A model generated the notes under the pieces. The model was not told where the DNA came from and searched no databases. It saw only the letters and a program-made list of their open reading frames with translations. Below are positions 1 to 12,800 of a stretch of 64,000 nucleotides of DNA, piece after piece. The translations under genes were made by a program, and so were the position numbers. Source of the DNA: Phalacrocorax aristotelis (Eukaryota; Chordata; Aves; Suliformes; Phalacrocoracidae); assembly GCF_949628215.1 (NCBI RefSeq), contig NC_134277.1, positions 95,531,963 to 95,595,962 of the forward strand, given 5' to 3'. Positions within the stretch are counted from its first letter, which is position 1. Every line of letters starts with the position of its first letter.

Positions 1-500
1 TTTGACCAAAATATAGAGCATTTTACTTATTCATCCAAATCACATCCTTTTCTTTCAGGCCATTGTTCCATCAGTCAAGATTCTTCCAAATTGCCACCCC
101 AGCTGCATGTACCTGCATTTATTCCCAAACACTTCTTGTCTCCAGATTCCATAACCGTACGCTATTCCATTACCCAGCTCATGAACAAGAACACTAAGCT
201 GAAACAACTACGCAAAATCCCATACAATATGCTTTCCCTTGCTGAAAGTGAACTACTGAAAAAGAAAACTCCGGCTACTGTTAACCTAATGATTTTACAC
301 ACATCCTAAAATAGCTTTTTTTATCTAGGCCATGTTTCCTTAGCTTGCTCTGTAGGAGTATCACATGTGGCTTTCTCCAGTCCACAAGCTTCCTGTTGTA
401 GAGGAAGTTAGATTGGCTTGATTACGCATTTCTGATCTTCACAAAAAGGCTTCCAAATTTGCTTCCCTAAACTGCATGTTCAAGGAGACGACTGTCTTAC

Positions 501-555
501 CTGTAACTACATCTCTTAAGTATGTTTCAACTCTAGCTGGGTTTTCCATTATATC
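501..555 (-). CDS. candidate 55-nt internal coding exon of a minus-strand gene
   Basis: On the minus strand this segment is bounded by an acceptor ending in ttcttgacag and a consensus donor CAG|GTAAGA. Only one of the three frames is free of stops. It reads DIMENPARVETYLRDVVT and leaves one extra base, so it enters in phase 0 and exits in phase 1. The polypyrimidine tract is moderate. The peptide is mixed and charged, not repetitive, as in an ordinary soluble coding segment. I do not recognise the family. It lies downstream, in transcription order, of the signal-peptide exon at 1883-1967. The phases do not match, because a direct join gives a stop within three codons. Either an exon between them was missed, or one of the two is not used. 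A chance match to splice consensus remains possible. Confidence 0.35.
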
Positions 556-1882
556 CTGTCAAGAACAAAAATTTAGGTATAGTATGCACACAGAACTGGC
601 TGCTGATTTTCTTGTGGTTCTGACCCAAAACAAAACCCATTTTAGCCAGAAAGACAGCAAAAGAAGCCAAGGTGTAGATGTACTGGGTGAAGATGTACTG
701 TGCCCTTTCATTTTCTTGATGTAAATCCTAAGTAAGCCAGAAAAAAGTAATAACCTGTACGCACTGCTGATGTGGACAAGCAAGTGGCTTAGGAGACCCA
801 GACACCAATAACAGAATAAATAGGTGAACAAGAAAGCATATGCTGCAATAGCAGTTATGAGTACTTAGATTAAGGCTACCAGTAGGCATTAGCTTTCAGT
901 GCTCCATACCATGTTACACTGCTACACCATTTAAACTGAAGACTACTACTGCTTTAAACTGCACATACAAATGGCCTGCAGAATTAAAATTAAATCATTG
1001 GAGCTGGGATTTTGGAATTTGGAATCCAAGCAGCTTCTGTTAATAAGTTTGCACATCAACTCCGAGTATTTCACAGGATGAAAGTTAGATGAGGCTGATT
1101 CCAGGCAGAGATCTCCCTTGCCAATAATTTTTACTGTCCGGTTTTATACTGTTACCACCAGCTAAATGTTCTGCCATCACATGCACCAGACCCTCTGCCC
1201 AGTGGGTGCCTCAGCTTTGTAACTGGCACCTAACAATGAAGAAAGGTTTTTTGGAAAAAATTCACTTTTCAGGGAAATCCAACACTCTGAGCTTTTATTT
1301 AAACCTGAACAAATTTTAGCAAGCCACTCTGATGTGCTTACCAGATTCACAGCCACAACGTTTGTAGAGTGCAAAATATTATTGTCTCATATTCAAGTAA
1401 GTGTCTATACTGAACAGCCTCAATATTTGCATTCCCATTATGCAGAGAGCTTCCTTTTGACACATTTTATGTTAATAACAGCAACAATCATGCAGAGCTG
1501 CTTATGCACAATGAAATATCTATTCCTGATTGTCACTCTTTATCCCACTTACCACTTTCACCTCTTCCTAAATATAATATGGAGTGACTGTATGATTTTT
1601 AGTCATGCATTATCTTCCCAGCCTGTACAGTCAATTTCTGTTTATTCAGTGACACACCTCCCCACACACCCAAATTATAGAACTGCCATAAGGATGTAGC
1701 CAACTTCATTTCATCAGCTAATTCTTCTACCAGCTCAGTCCAGTGGTATGGTCCTGCACATGGTCAGAAACATCAGAGCAAGGGAGTGAACAAGACAGCA
1801 TGAAAATGAGAGAAAATGATTAGCCTGCCATGAAACTCCACAGAAAACAGATTTATAACTCTAAGAAAACCACATCTTTTAC
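556..1882. other. no convincing gene; presumed intron of the minus-strand gene
   Basis: AT-rich sequence with short open frames that lack supporting splice sites. A 9-base direct repeat (GATGTACTG) occurs twice within 25 bases near 677-705. Several partial splice motifs on the minus strand, for example a strong acceptor just above position 1227 and a GTAAGC donor near 1340, could not be paired into an exon that is open in the required phase. An exon linking 1883-1967 to 501-555 would have to lie here, and I could not find it. Confidence 0.4.
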
Positions 1883-1967
1883 CTGTTGCTCTTGAAGTGA
1901 CCAGCAACACAAAAGAACATACAACAAAACCACCACAGTTTTATTCCATAATTCTCCATGGCTTTGT
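1883..1967 (-). CDS. candidate exon with start codon and signal peptide, minus strand
   Basis: The exon is bounded by a pyrimidine-rich acceptor (tgctgtctttccgtataag) and a good donor CAG|GTAAAA. An ATG at 1959 sits in a near-optimal Kozak context (gccATGG). It opens a 25-codon frame, MENYGIKLWWFCCMFFCVAG then HFKSN, followed by two bases of a split codon. The layout matches an ER signal peptide: a short polar start, a hydrophobic core LWWFCCMFFCVAG (residues 8-20), then polar residues. Cleavage after AG would be plausible. Without splicing, the frame stops just past the donor, which fits a true exon boundary. The eight bases before the ATG would be 5' UTR, joined to an upstream exon in CpG island 1. 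The product would be secreted or membrane-bound; the family is not recognised. Hydrophobic short frames also arise by chance in T-rich DNA. Confidence 0.4.
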
Positions 1968-4900
1968 CTTATACGGAAAGACAGCAAAAGAAATAATTAT
2001 TTGAATAAATCTTTCTTAATGGAGACAATCCCAAGATTTTTTCCTGCATGCAATTTGTCAAAGAATAAGATTCATAGGCATAATTTATAACACAATCAAA
2101 ACCATAAACACAGATGTGTTTAACAGGTGTAAAGTACACACTGCTATCATAGTATCTCCGCAAAACTTAAGAAATTGTCACGGTAACAGTTATTTTGATC
2201 AGGCTGATATCTAAGGTGCATGCCTTTACTTTTCTTGGCCTTCACCAATAGGTTGTTCACCAACCAAGCAACGATTCTGGCAAGTACAGCCATGCAAACA
2301 ATGCAGCAGCACCTTCCTCTCTCAGCCCGCCTTCTTCTGTCTTCTGGGGACACTGACTCAAAGCAACGCAAGCCAACACTAGCAGTGTATGAAATGGACC
2401 AAGAGTGATTGAACCCATAGGGATTTTTTTAAAGTAAATGTTATTTTTAGAAGTCAACTGTGAAATGCCCCCATGCCCAAATCAAGACTACAGCAAAGCT
2501 CATTTTCACTTTGCTTGAGAATACCACACTGCTAGAAAGCACAAGAAAAAAGAAAAAAAAATACAAGATAACCTACTGCTCTCAACAGTAAAATGTCTAC
2601 TATCATATTCATCATCATTACTAAATCTCTTTGGACTGTAAGAAATACCTTTTCCATAATTCAAACAGTACCTACACAGAACCACACAACTTGAAAAAGA
2701 AACGCTGTCTTTCATAACCTCATGACTGCTCTCCAGAAAGGAAAAAAAAAATCCACAAATTATTTGCAAATCAGGAGCAGTATTACAGGTCTGTAAAGAC
2801 GACAGAAGTCTTTCTTAACTATCATGATTTTAAAACATCAGTAAAGCAAAACCAGTTTGTTTTGTTAGTATTAATGTAAACCTGCCTTACATATAAGCAT
2901 GGAGCATCAATTGCCTGGGCACACTTGCCTTCAGTGGGCCTTTCAACAGAGTTGTGTTGATTGCATCAAGCTGGCAGAAACTCTCTGTACCTTCTCTTCA
3001 GCCACCAGGAAACACTACCTTTGCTGTTTCACAAGTGTGCAAGGCAACCAGCATGGATTCGTATGGAGGATGTGAATCACAATGCAAAATGTGTTAGACA
3101 CCTCTCAGCTCCTTCAGTTGATGAAGCATTCACTTTGAAGGAACACAGACATCAAGAAAATAAGATTTAGCGTCACCTACAAGTTTTCTGTTGGTCTTAT
3201 AAAGAGTGGGTAATTTAGTTTTTCAGTAATATTTTTATTGTAATGTGCCACTGAAAGCATAAAGACTGAGCTGTACTTCCCTCTCCAATTCTCCACCTTC
3301 CTATCCTACTCCGCAATACTTTCAAACTCCAGCCTTGCCTTCTCTCCCCCTGCCCTCAAGAGCTCAGGTCAGACCAACAGCAGGTACACATCCCTGGCAT
3401 TACGGACAACACATTTCCTGTACACAAAGCACTGACTTTAGACCTCAATGACCACTCTTCACCCTAAGTCACATGAAGCTCAGGAGACACCAGATAGTTA
3501 TCACTTACTGTAACAGCTCAAGTAGTTGTCTTCCTAAGAAAATGCAAGTATGGCAACAGCCTTAAACCACGCAGCAGCAACTAGGAAGAATCGCCAATCC
3601 CTGCCTGTATGCCGATTGGCATTAACCTCAGCTACCTATATAGGTGAGTGCATGTGTATATGTGCATAGTTATGTACACAAAGTGGATTTCTTCATTTAG
3701 TTGTTATAAATATGATTCGACTTCCACTTTCAGAGTACTGTTCTTTGCTAGAAAAAGTGTATGTGACATTAACACTGGCAAACATAGGATCCCTTCAACT
3801 GAGAAAGGCAATGGTTTCTGTTTAACCTTTTCTAGTCTTCCCATTAGAAAAGAATAGAAGTTCCCAGACCTACTGAGGAAAAAATCTTATTTAATTATGA
3901 ATACAAAATATATAACTACATTAAAATCAATCACAGCTGCCCTCATAAACGATCAGTAAAATTGCATGCCCTATGATGATCATTGCTTCCTTCAACTGTG
4001 AGCAAAGAGCTTCAGGAAAGCTGCCTGCTATATTCTCAGGTATACTACTCAGTTGAATAATCTGTAACCTCTCATTTTCTAATCTGATGCAAAAACCCCA
4101 AACAGTAGGAAAGATTACAGGGGCAGGGTGTTAGAGAACAGAGTTTAGAGGAAAAAAAAAAAGTACCTGAGCTATTGTAATACCCAGTTTCTCCACTTCC
4201 ATTGATAATTTTTTATGGAACTACAGAGACAGATAACTACAGATATTTCCTGCTACCTCAGAGATGATCAGAGGGATGCAAAATTATGGACATTCAAATA
4301 ATGCTGCTTTAATAGTGCTTAAAAGATCACAACCTCAGCCTTCCATGGGCCAAGAAATCAGTTTCCAAGTGAGAACAGGCCACTGTGGGATAATAAAATT
4401 ATAGCAACTCTGTCCTATATGTAGAGAAAGTGAACTATGGAATTGTTCTATTTCTAACCAAAAGCTTAGCTTTTTGGAGCTCACACACAGATTACTACAG
4501 TGTGTGCTATAGCATAGTGAGAAAAGTGGGAGGGGGAGGTATCTAAGCAAGATCCTAAGACTTGCCATTCACAACAGGCAGTACTTGAAATAAATCAAGT
4601 AGTAAATCTGTAAAAGTAAATGTCAAATTTACACAATGCTTCTCAACATTTACAAAGGATCAACACGATATAATATTTCCTCATGAAGATAATACAGCGC
4701 TAAGTGGTAGAGAGTCCCCAAAGTAAAACCACTACTCCACACACCTAATTATGTCTGTTTAGACACTGAGAAATCATTTCTTCCAGAACTCTGGCGTAAG
4801 AGAATCTACTGTCTATTCAGCTCTGTATCTTCATTGCAAAAGAAATAAATATTAGAGTCCTTACCCTAAACCAAATTTATGGCTGTATACAGAGCTAAAA

Positions 4901-6823
4901 AAGGTTGTTTATATATTTACTAACCTAGGAACTAAATGTAACCATAAAAAAACTCACAAATCACATACTCCCTTGCAAGATATAATTAGCACTTCTTAAT
5001 CAAAGAGGAAAATGAGAAAATTTATTCTTGTCCACAAGCTTTTATGAACACCTATATTATCACACATTGCACCATTAGTTTCCCAGTAAGTAATGCAAAT
5101 ATTTGAGACAGCTGTTTAAGAGGTGAACAAGCATATCATAACTCCAAAGTCCAAAATAATGCACTGCTTAAGAGGACTTTAACTCAGGGAACAGTAAGCT
5201 CACAGCACATAAAAGTAAACCTTTAGAAAAAACTTAGCCTAGAGCACATAAGTAATACATAGAACTTCCCCTAAAAAAAGTCTGTCCTGTGGCGTCAGTT
5301 CTTTGAAAATATTAATGCTCTATTTAAACAAAAATTTTGTGGTGAGGAAAGTAAATGGCAAAGAAGAGGGAATTGTTTCCTGCCTTCTGCCAGGTTTAAG
5401 GCATTTCAGTAAGACTGAAATCTCAGCATCACCAGGAATATATACCCTAAAACAACAAACTGCTTGAGCAAGCATATGTCTTCACACAAACATACTAACC
5501 CTTCCACAGAAATTCTAGTTTCAGATCTCTTTATATGCCTCCAGGCAAAGTTCTGCTGCTTGCAACAGTATCTGAAATTTGGCTGAGCTGACAAGTTACT
5601 GTAATTTCTCATTTGCACAAGTAAGACGACCACTGTAAACAAAAACATTTCTTCCATTCTTTTAATTAGAAACAGGCAGGCAAACTTTTTCTGGCTTCAG
5701 GTGAGATAATGGTCCCTATTTCAGGAAGTTTTGTTTACCCCAAAGGAACACAGGAAGCATTACGTTATCAAGTTTCGAAAACAATGAATTCGGTCAGTAA
5801 TACCGATTCCAACTTCTTTCTTGTCCCTTTCTGTAAAATCAGTAACAGGTAGTTGAAACAGAACACAGAGCTATTAACACACTCATAACAAGGATGAGAA
5901 AACCATGACAGTAAACCAATGACTTAGTGTTTCTTTAAAAAAAAAAACCCACACAACCCAAACACAGTGCTGTTTTAATGCAGCCTTTGGCAATGCAGCG
6001 ATCCGGCACAGTTTCCCAAATCATGCTGCAAACCTTAAGGTTTCTTCCTAGAAATACCCTGTTTCACTTAGTTTACTAGAGCCAGTCAGCTGTTTGCAGT
6101 GCCTTTCTTTTTACTCATACAAACCTAGAAGATACTTCAGTATGCAGAAAGCAAGGTATGAAGTTTACATATACATAATCCCTAATAACAAGTCAAAAAC
6201 CAAGAACACTGAAAATCAGCACTGCAGCTCAAGGGATGCATAAGAACATCACCTGTTCCCTACACGTTAGCTCTAACCTGTACCTAAACATGACGTTTTC
6301 AGAAAAGAGTGTGGGGATAGAAGCAAATTTAGCACAGAAGTGTACTGCAATCCAGAAAATTTTGCAATCTATTTCACAATACATACCTAAGGAAGGGAAA
6401 GAATGGCTAGGAAGAGACTGTTTACTTCAGCAGCAGTGGCAGGCTGACATGCTTATGAAGCTAACAATCCAAATCTTAAATTTTGAGACTTGCCATGGTT
6501 GTTACACCAAATCTCAATAGGCCTGTTACATGGTAATTACGTCTGTTTTCTCTAATTGTTTGTTTCTCAGTTACTCTGTACCTGTTTTCCAACTCAATTT
6601 AAACACCTCTTTAGCAGCTGCTGTGGACTAGGAACATTGTGAATTACATCATAACATCATAAGGGAAAGATTGTTAATCTGATACCTGGCAGACTGCTTC
6701 AGGGTCTGAGAAACTTTCACTACTGGAAATCTCCATCAGCTAATCAGATATAAATTCAACCATTTCGCATTTTCAGTAACTGGAAAGACATCAGTTGTTT
6801 AAACTCTTGCTTCCCTAACGTAC
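1968..6823. other. intron-like AT-rich sequence, no gene recognised
   Basis: No open frame here has both good splice sites and a plausible protein. A 59-nt minus-strand segment at 2672-2730 has a strong T-rich acceptor and is open in one frame, but its donor (TAG|GTACTG) is poor. It also lies upstream of the candidate start codon, so it was not called. Homopurine and homopyrimidine tracts and A-runs are the only low-complexity features. Confidence 0.5.
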
Positions 6824-6865
6824 CTGTCTGGTTCAGGGTTAAGGAATAATTCTTGTTTGAATATT
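6824..6865 (-). other. candidate 42-nt cassette exon (5' UTR or coding)
   Basis: On the minus strand a strong acceptor (gtttcattcctttctag) and a consensus donor CAG|GTACGT enclose exactly 42 bases. Two of the three frames are open: IFKQELFLNPEPD and YSNKNYSLTLNQT, each with partial codons at the ends. The length is a multiple of three, so including or skipping it would not shift a frame. If the ATG at 1959 is the true start, this exon would be an optional 5' UTR exon between CpG island 1 and the start-codon exon. Splice motifs of this quality do occur by chance in an intron this long. Confidence 0.3.
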
Positions 6866-9800
6866 CTAGAAAGGAATGAAACAGGAATCTTCCGTATAGA
6901 AGCTCATCCTAGGGTACATTGAAAGTTAGGTAGCAATAACAAAACATGCAGAATGTTCATGTTTCTCACCAACCCCTAAAAACAAAGTTACTAAAGACAA
7001 AATAGTGTAACAAGTAGGAAAAGTGCTTGCTAGGTTGAAAGGAAGGTCAGGATATCCAGAGAGCTATGACTTACAGAAGAATAAATTCTGAACATTTTAT
7101 TTGATAGCAGGTATGCGACACCATAAACCACTTCAAGCACCAAAATGAAGGCAGCTTTTAAGAATATGGTTAAATAAAAATAGATAAAAATATGAATGCA
7201 CTACTTCTGTTCAATCTACTCTTATTTATTCTTATTCCTTTAGAAAGATGGGAAAAATCTTTGGAAGGACGACACTGTCTTAAAACACTTAACCCAAAAA
7301 GTTTAACCTGAAATCAAGAAAAGCAAGCAGGAAGCTCTCAACACTTTTGCACACTTCATGATAGGCCAAAACAAAGCCTCCCAACTCATTCAGCTTTCAG
7401 CTCAACTATTTGACCAAGTCACAACCTTAGCACACCACTTCTTAACATTGGCTCACATGGAAAGTATCAATGAACTTTTTCGTATATGTTAAGAAACATA
7501 CTATGTTTTTTAAAGACTCAAATCCCCAACTCATCATTAGTAACTGAACTAGCAAAGCAGTGCCAGCTGAAAAAGCATTTCTAAGACCTTCCCCTGCAAC
7601 TGAAAACTTGGGGCTTGCAACTACCTCCCTGTGAGGCTCCCACCAAAACAGAACACCATCCGTTTGTCAAAATACCTAAGCTGGATTTTCATGGTATGAT
7701 ACATGAGCATTTAGCTTCAAATTACTTCGATATAAAATTAATAAGAACCAACCTAAAAGTAGCAGCTCAAGTGCTTCATCAGCTTCAAAAGAAGAGCAAA
7801 TGTGGTGAAAAGTTATTTGCTTTGCAAGCTGAAGTGTTCTACAGACCAAGTATGCTCAAACCACTGATTTGTCAGCATTGCTCTTAGATTTGCACCAAAA
7901 AGCATTCCACACTTCCAAAAACTAAGTTCTAAATAAACTCTAAATCAAAAGACGATGACTTAAATATGATCCTTTCAGCAAAAGCCTAATCAACCTTCCT
8001 TATTCATGGAAAAATTATATACGGAATGACAAATTCAATTTTATTTTCCATACCATAACAGCCATATCCTGCTTACTCATCACAAACATGGCAAAAAAAG
8101 TTTGTGTGCTATCTTCAGCACATGTATGTAAAAGAAAACTACAAGAGTTTAGACAGCATGTAAATTTAACTTCTTGTCTGTCTGGTTTGGACTACCATGT
8201 AATTATTTTGCTCAGGAGACATCACATCTTATGCAAATCCATCAATAGTCTTGCCTCCCTCCTCAACAATTATTCCAACATACCCCAGGGCTGTAACTGT
8301 GTGCCCTATGCTACAAATGAAAGCAGACAGTATGCTTATTTTACATTTCACTGGGGCATAAAACCCCCTCATTTCTTGCAGAGATCTCACTGATATTTTC
8401 CTGCTAATCATAACTTACCCTCTTTTGCCTGAATTACATCAATGACTTTAGCATTTAAAGCATTTTTTTTCCATTTTTATGTTTCCATTTCAAGAAAGCA
8501 CAAACAAGCACAAAAAGGACTCTAAGGCCTATGTCAAGAGTAAATTTTACTCGTCAGAGTCAAGAAGGGTGGGAAGGAAGGTGGTCAAACTGATTTTTTC
8601 CTACCTGAAATTGCCTAGAGGCTAATCACGCTAGTCAAAACTTTCACCTGCCAATAGGTAGAGTCTCTCCAGTTGAGACTTCTACATTCTCTTTATAGTT
8701 CTGGATTTGCAAACTCTTTTACTAATTACCTTGCTACACAACCATAACTGGCACTCTTTGACAACAGAAATAGTGAGGTACTATTTAGTCATTTAAATAT
8801 TTTTGTTACCTTCTAGAGCAAGACATTTACATTTTATTCTCTCTTGCCACCTCTTCTCTTCCCTCCTCCTGCAGGTTTTCTGTAGCCCAGTTCCTGTCTG
8901 CCTACACTTGGAGCACCCAGTGCATGGCTTTAGGCAAAGCACTGACTAGGAGACCCTCCAATGCTGTTTGTAGCTGCAATAAATTAAAAGGTTGAAAATG
9001 AGAACATCATTTTTTCCTTCACATTGCTCAGTGCAGTTGTCCAGGGAAGGGTGGAGATCACAGCTTTAGTCTCATCAACAGGATCTTGTACCAGAGTTCT
9101 TATTTCAAAGCTGTTTAGATGCTATCAAAGCCTCTAATTGTGGCCCATCCCCAGCTAATCTTAATCTTTACAAGATGCTTGGTAGCATCGTTTATGCCAC
9201 CCAGTCCCGATTTTCCTTGGTCTCAAACAATTGCTCTTTGAGGCAATCTACTACTTCTGAAACAGCCTTCAAAAAAAGCACTGATTATCAGGTTTTACTT
9301 TTTTTTTTTTAAGCTGAGGTCTAGCCTCTGATCATTTACAGCTTACATACTTACTGGAATAATTACAAGCTGAAGAGCCAACAGCACAGTATTTCAATAT
9401 TGTTACCTAGTGATTTACTAATAATGCTTTGAAAAGAATGTCAATGACCCATGAAAATTACCAGAATGAAGGGAAGTTTGAGTGCAATAAAATGTATATT
9501 ACTTGTAATCTGCAAATTTTTGTTAATATGCTAAAAAGAGAGCAATCCCCGTTAGGCAGATCAACGCATGATTACAATACACCTTAAGACAACCTATCTT
9601 TTTTCTTAGGACTTATTCATTTCAAGGCTTCAAGGACCAAACTCTTCTGAGGATTATCTTTTTTTATGCCAAGAAAGTTACGTTATATATTACAGGTAGA
9701 AAAAAGCAGATAATTCAGGTAAAAACTGGAGTGAAGGTATAGGTGACAACAGTGTTAAAAATATGTCCACACTCACATTAATATTTAACTTCTTATTAAC

Positions 9801-12800
9801 AGTCAAGCCTTTAAAATCAGAATTTAGTAGCATTTATTCAGGGAAGTAAGAGAATATTATTATAAACAGTTATACTATTATTTGTAGTATAAAAAGTTTT
9901 TCCTAATGATTTCTGTGACACTACAGTGTAGAACACGTCCACCAAGAACTAGGTCATAACTAAATATCCAACAACTGATTTTGAAGAAAGTCTGAGCAGA
10001 CAGGTTTTTTTATTCATTTTCTCACGCCACCCTTCTGTGCAAGGAGCTGCCACAGTTAACAAATAAGTCTTCATTTTCCCAACGCAGTAAGGTATCCAGT
10101 GTAATTTTGGTGTAGAAAATATTAGCACAAAGACAGTGAATTGAACTTTTCATTCCTTCTCCTCATGGTATTCAGAAGGTAAACAAACTAGGCTATCACT
10201 CTCTCTAATTACATCAGCTTATGTACTTCACATGTACGAACAATACATTAATCTTATCTTCCCTGAAATCTGCTCTCCTTTTTGGTTTTTCAAGAGAGGA
10301 ACAGGACACAGTATACTTACAAAATAGCCACTTTATAAGCTACTGATCTTTTTTGAGTGGATTTCAAACTATTCCCATTTTTAAAAAATACATTCAGTAA
10401 AATCAGATTGAGAAATTCCTAAGCAAACTGTGGAAACTTTGTGCCGGGGTGAAGAAACACAACCAACTACTCATTAGTGGAAGCAAAGTGGTTTAACTTT
10501 TACCACTATGTTCTGAAAAACTACCCTGTAGCAGCAGCTGGCTACTTTTTTTATAGTTTAAAAGCTGCAGTATGAGCAGCAGCACACTGAAAAACATCAG
10601 ATGGAATGTTAATGCTTAGAAATAAGTTACAGTCTACCTGCAAGCAGCCCCTACTAAAACAAGTTATCCTGCCTTGTGCAAAGCAGAACTTGTGGCCTGA
10701 TCTCCCATAGATCTCAGTGAGCAGCAATAACCTCAGCACCTGGCTGCTGCTGACACCCCTTACAAACTCTCCTTTATTCCTCCACCTCCAAAACATCCAT
10801 TCCCCACATGATACTATTGTATCTCCCCTATGTCTCTTGATTACCAAATCAGCAAGAGGTATCACATGCTAGGGTTTGTTCCAAGGTTTAGGTATGCCAT
10901 CTGGTCAAAGACATGGCTCACTGGTAAAGTGGCAGGCCAGAAAAGAACAGGCAACTGCTGAACTGTTGAGTTGTCTTTTTTCTTCCTCAGCATCAACTTT
11001 CCCCAACCTTGTGCCAATTTAATATTTTGGGGACTTTTGCCCATCGAGTATGGCTAAAAGCAGCCCACACACTCGGGGGGAGAAGGTGCGGGGGAAGAGC
11101 AATGGAGGGCTGAAGATGAACAGAGCAGAAGAGCAAACTGTCTCAAAAGGCAACTCTTCCTCTCCTGCCAAAGCAGTTTTTATTCCCTGGCTGAGGCAAG
11201 CATTCACCTAAAAACACTATTAGCTTTTACAACAAGGACTACCACAGGGCACGATGTTACCATCTTTGACATACAGTGAGAAACAGACAAACTGCAGGCA
11301 GAGAACAGAACCCCAGCCAGTGCCGGTACAGCCAGGGAAATGCCCATTCCACCAACTGCAGACTGGACATTTGATCCATACAGATGCAGCCAAAGCAAGT
11401 GCCTTCAGGTTTTTCCAAATGTCCTTCAAACTTTGTGTATTAAAGGTTTGTCTTTAACCTTCCTCTCTTCTGAAAGAGCTGTGTAAAAAAGCCTGTTTAT
11501 TTATAACTCTAAGCATTCTTTCTGAAGCTAAACAGAACACAGTATTTCTTCCATAAACCTTTGTTTACAGTAGATGCAAAGATTTTCAGACATATACACA
11601 GTTCTAAGATAGAAGTCTCTTAAAATTTCCCTTGTCTATATACAGTTGATTTCATAAGATTGGAGGTCTTTCAACAACGTTACTCTGTAAGCATTAAAGC
11701 TTTTATAAATAAATACTTTTTCTTTCCTCCATCTGAAACAAATCCCTTTTAGAAAAGGAAGATAATTCTTCAACAACTATTTGCATAAGACCGGCTAAAC
11801 TTTCTCCTTCTTGTGTCTGAAAGTGAGTGCTCAGCCTGTGATGAGTTTCATGATGCCAAAGCAGTAGCAGTTCCAGTTGCCACCAAAGAGCCAAACTAAT
11901 CCCCTTTCCTCCAAACTGCAAGACTCAGACCTCGAAATCTTTAAACAGTGTGACACTTGGGCCGCTGTGTTCATTCCCTCTTCAATATGCCCAGCCATAA
12001 ATAGATTTTAATTTACTTCAAAGATGCCAGTCACCACTTTTCTCTTAAAGAAGTATTGTCCCTCTCTCCTCGCATATCCTAGTTTACCTTTTATCCGTTT
12101 AATGCATTGTTAAAACAAAGGAACTCATTAAGTTATTCAAAATACATTAAAATATCTCTAGTAAATGAAATTATGTCAAGAACTCTCACGCAAAGGAAAA
12201 TACAAGACCTCTTCTGAATACTCTCCAAGCACCAGTAGAGTGAAATTAACATACTTGAGGTTCATGATTTTTTTTTTTAAGCGTTTTTCTGGAAAAGGTT
12301 GAACTTCACTTTCAGACAGCCATGTGTCTAGGACATATCAAACTAGATATCCAAAACCCCAAATTATTAGAAATTTCTATTATTTTGAGTTCTTTCAGAT
12401 ATATTTCTCCACTCCCATTCCTAAATCGTTATCACATCTTTCTGAATAAATATTAATGATACACCCAACTATTGATTACATACCCAAACAAATGGAAGAG
12501 ATGGAGAAATCACAGATTACAGAAAACTATTAAGCTGGTATGCTATATCAGTAATTGGTAAGAGCTGTTTTAAACTTACAATTAGCCAGCATTTTACAAG
12601 TGACAGATACAGAATCAAACAGTCTCTTAGAAAAACAAGAAATTGTTCGTTTCTGTTCCATATAAATAGACTGCACAGATCATCCCTGCAGACAGAAGCA
12701 GTAGTGAATCACAATTTCATTAGCGTCCACAACAAAAGATGGTTTGATTATAAGAAAGTTGGTATCAAATATTTTTACAGCCTTGGAATTGAAAATTTAG

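Noticed and set aside
559..831. 90-codon minus-strand frame, hydrophobic, near the left edge
   Set aside because: It could be reached from the signal-peptide exon through a fair acceptor above 804, but the donor is poor and the protein is an implausible string of hydrophobic and Ser/Thr residues.
1341..1390. GTAAGC donor on the minus strand with an open short frame
   Set aside because: No acceptor AG lies between the donor and the nearest upstream in-frame stop in any useful frame.
2672..2730. 59-nt minus-strand segment with a T-rich acceptor and one open frame
   Set aside because: The donor TAG|GTACTG is weak, and it lies upstream of the candidate start codon without a matching start of its own.
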